Positions 50,773 through 59,403 of a DNA stretch of 64,000 nt are shown here, one piece after another. Each line of letters starts with the position of its first letter. Positions within the stretch are counted from its first letter, which is position 1. This stretch comes from VAXT01 sp963774625 (GTDB lineage Bacteria; Actinomycetota; Thermoleophilia; Gaiellales; Gaiellaceae). The stretch lies in assembly GCA_963774625.1 (NCBI GenBank), contig CAVZFQ010000013.1:372001-436000 (forward strand). Direction: 5' to 3'. Under the pieces are notes generated by a model. It was not told where the DNA came from, did not search any database, and saw only the letters and a list, made by a program, of their open reading frames with translations. A program made the translations under genes and the position numbers.

Positions 50773-51282
50773 GTGCCCATCCTGATCGCGTTCTTCCTCA
50801 TTGCGTGGCTCTGCAACGCGCTCTCGCTGGCAGCAGCCGACTGGATCTTCGACGGCGTCGACATCGACGGCTTCTGGCCGTTCGTCATCGGCGGGGCCGT
50901 GCTCGGGATCGCGAACTCGATCGTCAAGCCGATCCTGACGCTACTCACGCTCCCGCTGGTGATCCTGACGCTCGGCCTGTCGCTCTTCGCCATCAACGTG
51001 GCCATGCTCGCCCTCGCCGAGTGGATCGCCCCCGACTTCTCGATCGACGGCTTCTGGACCTACATCGGTGCGACGATCGTCGTCTGGCTGGTCAACTACA
51101 TCCTCCACGGGCTGTTCGGGCTACGCGGGAAAAGAGAAACAGTCCTCGTAGTCCGTGACCAAGCCGGTCGCATAAGCGGCGCGCGGCCTCTCCGCGTTCA
51201 GGGCGTTCAGTGGCTGAAGCTCGTCGCCGTGCCCTCGTGCATCGGTGCCGGTTGCTTCTGGAGCCGCGGAGCTGCTGCTTGA
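50773..51282 (+). CDS. Phage-holin-4 superfamily (PF04020/YvlD-like) membrane protein
   Basis: The protein has four helices and the family repeat FWPFVIGGAVLGIANSIVKPILTLLTLPLVILTLGLSLFAINVAML, then GFWTYIGATIVVWLVNYILHGLFG. TACTGT ends six bases before the GTG at 50773; an ATG at 50734 is the alternative. The last about 50 residues overlap the decarboxylase gene and may be wrong; a shift near 51125 would end it at 51158. Confidence 0.75.
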   Translation: MPILIAFFLIAWLCNALSLAAADWIFDGVDIDGFWPFVIGGAVLGIANSIVKPILTLLTLPLVILTLGLSLFAINVAMLALAEWIAPDFSIDGFWTYIGATIVVWLVNYILHGLFGLRGKRETVLVVRDQAGRISGARPLRVQGVQWLKLVAVPSCIGAGCFWSRGAAA

Positions 51283-52567
51283 CATCGGCCACCAGCAGGT
51301 CGGCGACGTCGTGACTGAAACCGCGCTTGACCACCACGCGGAGTGCGGCCAGGTCGGTCCGATTCTCGGGGAAGGTGTAGGCGGGCACGAGCCAGCCGCG
51401 TTCCCGGAGCGCGTTCGAGACGTCGAAGACGGTGAAGTTGTCGACGTCGTCGTTCAGCGTGAACGCGAAGACCGGGAGCTCGTCGCCCCGCGTGATCAGC
51501 CGGAACGGCCCGAGCTCCGCGATCTGCGCCGGAGAGGTCGCGTAGCGACCTCGCGCGCGTACGCCTGTGCACCGCGCGGTAGCCGTCGAACCCGAGCCGC
51601 AGGAAGTTGTAGTACTGCGCCACGACCTGCCCGCCCGGGCGCGAGAAGTTGAGCGCGAAGGTCGGCATGTTGCCGCCGAGGTAGTTGACCCAGAAGACGA
51701 GGTCCTCGGGGAGGGCCTCCGCGTCGCGCCAGAGCGACCCAGCCGACGCCGGGGTAGACGAGCCCGTACTTGTGGCCCGAGGCGTTGATCGACGCCACGC
51801 GCGGCAGCCGGAAGTCCCACTCGAGGTCGGGGTCGATGAACGGCGCGACGAAGCGCGCCGGATGCGCCGTCGACGTGGACCGGCACATCGAGCCCGGTCC
51901 GCGCCTGCGAGGTCGTCGAGCGCGTCGCAGATCTCCTTCACCGGCTCGTACGAGCCGTCGAAGGTCGAGCCGAGGATGGCCACGACGCCGATCGTGTTCT
52001 CGTCGCACAGCGCGACGGCCTCCTCGGCGGCGAGGTGAAGCGGTCGCCCTCCATCGGCACGAGCCGCATCTCGACGTCCCAGTAGTTGGCGAACTTCTCC
52101 CAGCAGACCTGGACGTTGATGCCCATGACGAGGTTCGGGCGGTCGGTCGGCTTGCCGGCGGCCGCGCGCGCGCTGCTGCCAGCGGCACTTCAGCGCGAGC
52201 CCGCCGAGCATCGCCGCCTCGCTCGAGCCGGTCGTCGAGCAGCCGACGTCGCGCTCCGCGTCCGGCGCGTGCCAGAGATCGGCTCAGCATGTTGACGCAG
52301 CGATCTCGAGCTCCGCGGTCTGCGGGTACTCGTCCTTGTCGATCATGTTCTTGTCGAGGCACTCCGCCATCAGCGCCTCGGCCTGCGGCTCCATCCAGTC
52401 GTCACGAAGGTCGCGAGGTTCAGGCGGGCGTTGCCGTCGAGCATCAGCTCGTCGTGGATGATCTGATAGGCGACGTCCGGCGGCAGCTCGCCGGCCGGCA
52501 GCTCGTGGCGCGGAACGCGGTTGCCCTCGAGCGTGAAGAGCGGGGAACATCCTGGGTCGATCGTCAT
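51207..52567 (-). pseudogene. gadB: Glutamate decarboxylase, broken by many frameshifts as read
   Basis: Pieces in three frames line up as one about 450-residue enzyme: start MTIDPGCSPLFTLEGNRVPRHELP, then PPDVAYQIIHDELMLDGNARLNLATFV, NMIDKDEYPQTAELE, NVQVCWEKFANYWDVEMRLVPM, TIGVVAILGSTFDGSYEPVKEI, the PLP-lysine segment SINASGHKYGLVYPGVGW, and NFTVFDVSNALRERGWLVPAYTFPENR. It converts glutamate to GABA, consuming a proton. Indels occur about every 60-150 bases, more likely consensus errors than decay because every motif is retained. Confidence 0.85.
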
Positions 52568-52638
52568 CGGAAGGCTCCTTTGTCGTACGAGCGACTCAAC
52601 TCTCGCCTGGCGAAGCCGCGCTGCATCGTCCATTCGGG

Positions 52639-53297
52639 GTGAGTGCGTGCGTACCGCCGCATGAGACGTGTCCGTCCGCGACCTGGTGGATGGCCGTCCT
52701 GTTCGCCGGCGGATCGGCCTGCTTCGTGGTGGCGTCGCTTCCCGGTTTCGTGCAGCTCGTGGGCTCGGAGGTGGTCGGAGTCGTCTACTTCGTCGGCTCG
52801 CTCCAGTTCACGTCGGCCGCGGCCATCCAATGGCTGGCGACGATCCGGCGGCTCGGCCTCGACTGGTGGAGCCAGCGCGATCCAGTTCGCGGCACGCTCC
52901 TGTTCAACCGCAACACGTACGACGCGATGCAAGCGGGGTTGGATGCGAACTCATACGACCGGCTCGTATGGACGCCCGACGTGCTCGGCTCGATCTGCTT
53001 CCTCGTCGCGAGCTACCTCGCGTACGCGCAGGCCTGCGGCGGTTTCGTCCGCCTTCCGCGGCGAGACCGCGAGTCGGAGATCGCGAAGCTCAACCTCGGC
53101 GGCTCCGTCAAGTTCGGGATCGCAACGATCGCGTCGTACTGGGTTCCGACGTCCGGAACCGTCCGGGACCTGGCCGCCTGGAACGTTCAGGTGCCGGCGG
53201 CTGAGCTACTCGGGGCGCTCTGTCCAGCCGGGCCAGAAGTCGACGACTCCACCCTTCGCGCCGATGCCCGCCGGCCGAACGCGCGTCGTCTCCATGA
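52639..53297 (+). CDS. Membrane protein, YrhK-like; 3' end uncertain
   Basis: The frame encodes four helices, including WWMAVLFAGGSACFVVASLPGFVQL, VVYFVGSLQFTSAAAIQWLATI, DVLGSICFLVASYLAYAQ and FGIATIASYWVP. It has the YrhK-type FVGSxxFTSAAxxQ pattern. GTG at 52639 is the likely start. The frame runs into the next gene, so a base is probably missing near 53170-53290; a stop at 53295-53297 overlapping the next ATG is expected. Confidence 0.6.
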
Positions 53298-53840
53298 GCG
53301 CGCCGGCCGGAGGCTCGCCCTCGGGTTGCTGGCCGTCTCGCTCGCAGCCGGCTGTGGCGGTGACGAGCGGGAGGGCGAGCTCCTCGACCACCGAGTGGGC
53401 GGACGGGGTCTGCTCCGCGATCACGACCTGGAGCGAGATCGATCACGGCCAGGCCGACTCGCTCCGGGGCGGGAACCTGACCGAGGAGGGGTTGAGGAAC
53501 GCCGTCGACGATTTCGAGAGCGCGACGAGCGACTTCGCCGACGACCTATCGGGGCTCGGAGCCCCCGACACCGAAAGCGGCGAGCAAGCCAAGGAATCCC
53601 TCGACGAGCTTTCCGTCAACGTCGAGCAGAACGTCTCGACGATGAGAGGCGCCGTAGACGACGCGTCCGGCGCGAATGGGGTCCTCGAGGCGATCAGCAC
53701 GGTGAGCGGAGCCTGTCCACCATGGCCAAACAGCTCTCCGCAACGTTCACCGAGCTCGAACAGCTGGATCCCGGGGGCGAGCTGGAGGGCGCCTTCAGGG
53801 ACGCCGACTCGTGCGACGACTCGGGGAGGACGCGTCGTGA
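53294..53840 (+). pseudogene. Lipoprotein, frameshifted as read
   Basis: Joined over three frames: MSAPA, a signal LALGLLAVSLAAGCGGD with lipobox AAGC, then TTEWADGVCSAITTWSEIDHGQADSL, NAVDDFESATSDFADDLSGLGAPDTESGEQAKESLDELS and LSATFTELEQLDPGGELEGAFRDADSC. A helical extracytoplasmic lipoprotein results. GTGA links it to the USP gene. Its function is unknown. Confidence 0.55.
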
Positions 53841-54276
53841 GCTCCACGATCGTGGTCGGGTACGACGGCGAAGAGCCCGCTGCTCGGGCGCTCGAGCGTG
53901 CCATCGAAGAGGCGCGCGCCACCGGAGCCGAGCTTCTCGTCGTCTCGGTGGCCGAGATGCCGCTCAACCCGGAGGGGCCGCTGAACTTCGGGACGCTCGA
54001 CGACTCGCCTGCACGGATGATGCCGCTGGTCGAGCCGAGGGAGCTCGAGCCGGTGCAGGAAAGGCACGCACGAAGATGGAAGCCGCCGGGATCGCGGGCG
54101 ACTACGTGTGGGCTGCCGGCGAGCCCGCAGCGCCATCGTCGGGGCCGCGAAGGACGCGCGCGCAGCTGATCGTCCTGGGCGCCCACCACCACGGGATGCT
54201 CAGCCGTCTCATGGGCGGCGACGTCGCCGCGCAAGTGAAGCGTGATGCCGGCTGCGACGTGCTCGTCGTCGAGTGA
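53837..54276 (+). pseudogene. Universal stress protein family, frameshifted as read
   Basis: The start SSTIVVGYDGEEPAARALERAIEEARATGAELLVVSV and the end AQLIVLGAHHHGMLSRLMGGDVAAQVKRDAGCDVLVVE match UspA domains, including the ATP-binding G-hh-G-x9-G(S/T) region as GAHHHGMLSRLMGGDV. Frame changes occur near 54060 and 54140-54165. GTG at 53837. Confidence 0.75.
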
Positions 54277-54304
54277 CGGCTCGAATCGGGCGGATCGTGA
54301 TCGC

Positions 54305-54937
54305 CTAGACCGCGACGCTCACCGGGGACGTCGCGATCCAGACCGCGGCGGCAAGGAAAATGAGGTAGCCGACCACGAGCATCGTCTTGCGTAAGGCAGG
54401 GGCATGGAGCTTCGTGCTCATCCCCGCGAAGAACAGCGCGACTGCGAAGAGAACGACGCCGAGAACGTAGTTGGACGCCCGCTGGATGTTCCTGTGCACC
54501 TGGGCACTTAGCGCATCCGCGTTCTTATCCAGCCGAGCGGCTTCGGCCTTCGCAGCCAGCCGGTACTCAGGCAACGCAAATGGTGTCGGCGGGGCGCCTG
54601 CCGTCTGGAGCGGTTTCGTCGCGATCCACGCGTTGAACGCGGGCTTGAACTCGTCCCGGAAGCGTGCCCGGTAGAAGTTGACCAGCTCGGTCTCGCCGCT
54701 GGCATACGCGTCGACCCACTGCATGAATGTTGCGACGTCGACCTGCTTCTGCGCGTTGGACAGGTCCGCTGCGCGAGCCGCCTGGATCCGGGCCTTGTTG
54801 ACGCTGCCCGACGTCTTCGCCTGCTCCCCGTTCCAGCGCGTTGCCTGATAGCTGCTCCATGCGGTCGCGACGGCCGCGATTGCGAGCAGAACTGTGGCGG
54901 CGATCTCGACCCAGTCCCGCCCGTGGCTCTCGTTCAC
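54305..54937 (-). CDS. DUF4337-like membrane protein
   Basis: The 210-residue protein has one N-terminal helix (IAATVLLAIAAVATAWSSYQ), an extracytoplasmic helical region and two C-terminal helices (YVLGVVLFAVALFFAGMS, MLVVGYLIFLAAAVWIATS). It fits the layout of DUF4337 proteins. ATG at 54937 overlaps the DUF4239 stop by four bases. Confidence 0.72.
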   Translation of the reverse strand: MNESHGRDWVEIAATVLLAIAAVATAWSSYQATRWNGEQAKTSGSVNKARIQAARAADLSNAQKQVDVATFMQWVDAYASGETELVNFYRARFRDEFKPAFNAWIATKPLQTAGAPPTPFALPEYRLAAKAEAARLDKNADALSAQVHRNIQRASNYVLGVVLFAVALFFAGMSTKLHAPALRKTMLVVGYLIFLAAAVWIATSPVSVAV

Positions 54938-55761
54938 GAGGTCGGGTTCCCCCGAGCGTCACAGGGCAGCTGCACGCGCTCGTCGATGGCCTGCAGCGCC
55001 TCGTCGATGATCCGAAGCGTCCGTTCCATCGCGACGGGCCGGACGCCGCCGACCCCCTCCTGAAACGGACTGTCGAGGAACTGGATCAGAAGCAGCATCA
55101 CGGTGACGACCGTGGCGACCGACCCCATCAGCACCGCCTGTGTGGTCGCGCCCTCGGCTTTGTCGGCGAAGAACAACATGAACACGAAGACGACACCGGA
55201 GATGAGGATCATCGCCACCCACAGCGGAGTGGGGATGACGCCGACCGCCCCGTGGATCCGGTCGGTCCGGGCCGCTTCGCGATCGGAGGTCTGGTCGAGC
55301 CATTGATCGTAGGCTGCCTCCTGGCTCGGCGTCTGCGGACGAACAGTCTGAAGGGTGCGGAAAAGCTCGACTCCCCAGGGGTTGATCGCATCCCCCTGGG
55401 TGCCTGCCTCCGTGCGCGGCCATTCGGTGTGGATCACAGACCGGCCGTAGCACACCAGTTCGCCGGTGAGCTCGGCGTTGACGGGAGTTCCTAGGAACTG
55501 CGCGGTCTGCACCTGCTGCGCGAGGACGAGCGCCTCCTGTTCGGCGCCTGTTCTCGACTGGTCGTAGCTCTCGAATGCGAGGAAGACGACGAGCCCGAGC
55601 AGCACCGAAAACCCGGTCGCCAGCACACCGAAGACACCTGAGGCACGGTCGCCGTCTGTGAAACGGCTGCCTTCGGGCGCGCCTCGCCGCACCAGCAGCA
55701 TCGCCGTCACCGCGAGAGCGGTGATCACGACGATGACGATGGCCGGCCAGATGAGGTTCAG
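54934..55761 (-). CDS. DUF4239 membrane protein
   Basis: The 275-residue protein has helices near the N terminus and an ATGFSVLLGLVVFLAFESYDQSRTGAEQEA segment diagnostic of DUF4239, then two C-terminal helices. The N-terminal helix NLIWPAIVIVVITALAVTAMLLV starts from CTG at 55761, overlapping the upstream stop as CTGA; the first GTG is 33 bases later, inside the helix. Confidence 0.8.
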   Translation of the reverse strand: MNLIWPAIVIVVITALAVTAMLLVRRGAPEGSRFTDGDRASGVFGVLATGFSVLLGLVVFLAFESYDQSRTGAEQEALVLAQQVQTAQFLGTPVNAELTGELVCYGRSVIHTEWPRTEAGTQGDAINPWGVELFRTLQTVRPQTPSQEAAYDQWLDQTSDREAARTDRIHGAVGVIPTPLWVAMILISGVVFVFMLFFADKAEGATTQAVLMGSVATVVTVMLLLIQFLDSPFQEGVGGVRPVAMERTLRIIDEALQAIDERVQLPCDARGNPTS

Positions 55762-57756
55762 TGAGAGTCACCCTGGAGCCGCTGCCGCCAGCCGGAGAGC
55801 ACGCCGTGAACCTGCTCCGCTCCGATGATCGCGTCGTCGGGCAGCGGGAGCTCGACGGGATGGAGGATGAAGGCGCGCGTCTGTGGCCCTCCCAAACCGC
55901 CGTGAAACGAGATCAGCTCCTCGAACGCGCAGCCCTCCTCGAGATCCGGCTCGTAGAAGCTGCCGACCATGATGTCGGCCACGTGTGCGAACCCGTCCGT
56001 GCGCAGGAGGTGGCGGGGCGCGGTCGGGGAGAACGGCGCCAGGGGGTCGTCGCCCTCGACGGTTCCGTCCGCGAGGTAGTGGGCCCCGGCGGCGCCGAGC
56101 GCAACCGGGCCGCGCTCCGACGAGCGAACGAGGAGCCAGCCGACGTGTGGGTGTGAGCGGAGTGCCGGGATCAGCCGGGGGTGGCGCTCGTCGATCTCCT
56201 CCAGCGTCAGCCGGCGCGGCTCCTCCATCAACGAGATCAGCCCGAGGTTTCCCGAGCCGAGCACGACGACCTCTCGATCCGAGACGTCCTGCTTCGACCG
56301 CTTGCCCTTCTTCTCGTCCGGCCGCCCGGTTGCCTCACCGACTGCGAGCCCCACCATCGACTGCTGCTCGTCGCCTCCGGTGATCTCCTGGACGGCGCCG
56401 TGCTCGAGCGAGCGCTCGACGAGCTCGTCGAGCCCGTAGCCGTTCCTCTGCTTGAACGTTGCCCCCTGCGTTTGCCCGTGATCCGAAAGGACGACGAGCT
56501 CGTAGGGGCGCGGTGCGTAGCGGCGCGCACGGTCGATGCGGCCGAACTGCTGGTCGAGCTTGCGCAGCGCTTCCAGGGTGTCTGCTCGCTCCAGCCCCGA
56601 GTGGTGCGCGACCTCGTCGTAGCTGGAGAAGGTCGCGTAGACGGCTGGGGGCCGCGCATCATGTCCGTGAGGACGCCGTAGACGATCAGGTCGCGGACGA
56701 CCACGCACATGGCGCCGCGCAAGAACGGGTAGACGCCGCCCCGGTATCCCCGCGGTGCACGTCACGGCGTTTCGCGCGCAGCGCCGCGGCCCACTCGAGC
56801 AACACTTCGAACGCGAACAGGACAAGCGAGCAGTACGTTAAACCGTTCGCGAAGAACGGCGATAGCCCGCGTTCGCGCGCTCCGCCTCCATCCGGCTGAC
56901 GGTCAGGATGACCTCCTCGGCCTGGCCCGAGAGCAGGTTGCCGCGACTGAGCCGCCGTTGAGAGCAGGCCGATGCCCGTGGCCCGATCGCGCTCGATGCG
57001 CGCGCAGTCGTCGGGAGCCGAGCACGCCGTGAGCATGCCGCTCTCCTTGTCCACCCAGCGGAACGCGGGGATGTCGTCGTTCGAGCCGAGCAGGATCCCG
57101 GCCTGGCTCGCCCCCGTCTGCGAGGAGAGGTCCGTCTCCCACTCGGTCAGCCCGTGCGTGCCCTCGGCGACCCAGCGGGCCATGTTCGGCGCGTTCCCGT
57201 CGCGCATCGCCCTCCGGAGCACGGTGAGAGCGAGCCCGTCGATCTCGAGGTAGATGATCCCGGCCACGTCCGTTCGGGTCGCGCCGCCCTGGCGCTTGGC
57301 GATGCGCTGGACGACTCGGAGCGTGTAGGTGTCGTCGTCGTTCGTCCCGAAGATCACCTCGAGGAAGACGCTGACGGCCGCGACCAGGAGCGCAGCGAGC
57401 AGCGCCCAGCCGAAGTTGTCCACCACGAAGGTGTTCTCCAACGCATCCGACGCGAGCTTCAGCACGAATGCGTTGGCCACCATGACGAGCACGAAGCCGA
57501 GCGCCAGCATGAACGGCAGCCGCAGCGCCGCGAGCACGGGCGGGATCAGCGCGTTCAGCGCAGCGACGACCGCGGCGACCGCCAGCGCGCCGGCTGCCCC
57601 CGCGATGTCGACGCCGGGGAGGATCGCGGCAGCCACCCCCAGCGACAGGGCCGTCAGGACCCAGGACAGCAGCAGGCGAAGCGGCTTGAACCGCGGGCGC
57701 TCGGGTTGCCAGGCGACGGCTTCCCCATACGCGGCCGGCGAGGGGGCCGCGCTCAT
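55758..57756 (-). pseudogene. Holin-4-like membrane domain fused to type I phosphodiesterase, frameshifted as read
   Basis: Residues about 1-130 contain four helices like PF04020 proteins (FKPLRLLLSWVLTALSLGVAAAILPGVDI, ALNALIPPVLAALRLPFMLALGFVLVMV). The rest is an alkaline-phosphatase-fold hydrolase: YLEIDGL, SSQTGASQAG (Thr nucleophile), SSYDEVAHHSG, LSDHGQTQG and a C-terminal histidine in ISFHGGLGG. Frame changes occur near 56640-56960. It overlaps the flippase-like gene upstream and the DUF4239 gene downstream. A membrane-tethered lipid or glycan phosphodiesterase is likely. Confidence 0.8.
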
Positions 57757-58874
57757 TCCGCGTCCTTCCCTGCCCTCTTCGCCTCCTTCTTCGCCGCCCG
57801 CGACGCCTTCTGCTCTTCGACCTTGACCTTCGCGTCGCCGTACGCACCGCCGACGAGCACCTTGCCACCGGTCCAGCCGAAAACGAGCAGCACGAGCACG
57901 AACGCGAAGGCGACGTTCCAGGCCGTGACGATCAACTGCTGCGCGCTCGAGTAGGCGACAGCCGTCTCGTTTGCGACGTCACAGCACGTGTTCAGCGCCA
58001 ACGCGTTCGTCGCCTGGGTGATGCCGACGGCGCCGGGCGTGAAGGAGACGACATTCGCGAGCGACCCGGAGCCCGTGATCCACATGATGGACTCGAACGT
58101 GACCGGAATCGCGAAGGCGGCCAGGAAGATGCCGGTGACGGCCAGCTTGCACAGCCACGAGGCCAGCGACGGCAGGAACGCTCTGGTCAGATACCGCTTG
58201 GGTGTCGCGAGGATCACCCCGCCCTGCTTCGCCTGGGCCCACAGCTTCTTGACCTGCCGCCAGAAGATACGCCCGACGAGCACGATCAGGACACCGCCGC
58301 CGGCCACGACCAGGATGGTCCTCGCCGGATGGTCGGAGATGTTGCCGAAGCTCTCGTCGAACGACCCGGGCACGGAGAGGAAGAGGTACAGGTAGACGAA
58401 CGTGCCCGCGATCGTGAAGAAGATCTTCTGCACGAGATACGCGGCGAACGAGCCGGCGACCGTCGCGCTCGGGATGATCGCGACGAACATGAGCAGCGTG
58501 ACGAAGGTGCCTATGTTCGCCGGCAGAAAATTGTTCATGGCCACGCCGACCGCATACGCAGTGACGATGGGGGCGAATGCGACCTCGCCGGGGTATGCGG
58601 CGCTGAGAATGCCGTAGTAGGAGAGCCCGGCCAGGACCGTCTGACCGGTCTGGAAGAGGAGACCGGCAACGATGTAGCCGACCGGAACCGCCTTGATCTG
58701 ATCCCAGAGCTCCGACAGCCACCCCCGGACGTCGATGCCGAGCAGATCGAGCACGACGAGCACCAACGCGGTGCCGAGGAGCCAGGCCCCGACCTTGACC
58801 AACCGGCGACGGCGCGAGGGGTCGTGGAACGGAAGCACCGTCGCCGGGTCGGGCTGAGCAGCAATTTCGGTCAT
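57753..58874 (-). CDS. Lysylphosphatidylglycerol-synthase TM-region/UPF0104-type flippase-like protein
   Basis: The 373-residue protein has about eight helices. NNFLPANIGTFVTLLMFVAIIP and SLANVVSFTPGAVGITQATNALAL are the family core. A basic Lys/Ala tail ends it. Such proteins flip or help transfer lipid-linked molecules. It is the first gene of the PDE-DUF4239 operon. Confidence 0.82.
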   Translation of the reverse strand: MTEIAAQPDPATVLPFHDPSRRRRLVKVGAWLLGTALVLVVLDLLGIDVRGWLSELWDQIKAVPVGYIVAGLLFQTGQTVLAGLSYYGILSAAYPGEVAFAPIVTAYAVGVAMNNFLPANIGTFVTLLMFVAIIPSATVAGSFAAYLVQKIFFTIAGTFVYLYLFLSVPGSFDESFGNISDHPARTILVVAGGGVLIVLVGRIFWRQVKKLWAQAKQGGVILATPKRYLTRAFLPSLASWLCKLAVTGIFLAAFAIPVTFESIMWITGSGSLANVVSFTPGAVGITQATNALALNTCCDVANETAVAYSSAQQLIVTAWNVAFAFVLVLLVFGWTGGKVLVGGAYGDAKVKVEEQKASRAAKKEAKRAGKDAE

Positions 58875-59029
58875 CGATACATGGGGAGTCTCGCGCCCAC
58901 CGAATACTTCCGACGCCTCAACCGGCGAGCATCATCCGATCAGCGTGAATTTCGGGCGGAGTTCATGCGATCCGGGTGATGTGCAACCAAAGGCGACACG
59001 GTTTGCTCAAGCCGACTCGAGGGGGGCCG

Positions 59030-59403
59030 ATGACGGACGCGACGACCGAGTTTTTCAGGGGACTTGCCGACCGCGGGCACGAGCCGTTGCTGGAGAGAGC
59101 GACAGGAACCGTCCGGTTCGACCTCTCGAGCGGCAAGCGCACGGCCCGCTGGCTGGTAACGATCAAGAAGGGCGACGTCACCGTGTCGCAAAGGAATGCC
59201 CGGGGCGACTGCGTCGTCCGCGCCGACCGAGGTCTCTTCGATCAAGTCGTCAAGGGTGAGGTGAACGCAATGGCGGCGCTCCTCCGCGGTGTGATGGACA
59301 TCGACGGCGACCCCGCGCTGCTCGTCCTGTTCCAGCGCCTCTTTCCTGGGCCGCCGAGCGCCACCGGCAAGCCGCCGGTCACTCTACGAAACGGAAGCGA
59401 TGA
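59030..59403 (+). CDS. SCP2 sterol-transfer-like protein, 3' end uncertain
   Basis: From ATG 59030 (GGGGGG before it) the product MTDATTEFFRGLADRGHEP...GTVRFDLSSGKRTARWLVTIKKGDVTVSQ...DCVVRADRGLFDQVVKGEVNAMAALLRGVMDIDGD matches SCP2 domains that bind lipids. The open frame runs into the next gene; a shift near 59350-59370 would give a stop at 59401-59403 overlapping the next ATG. Confidence 0.75.

Noticed and set aside
51207..52567. Glutamate decarboxylase as a truly decayed pseudogene
   Set aside because: All conserved motifs remain and neighbouring genes show the same indel density, which fits sequence error better. The gene is listed as broken only as read.
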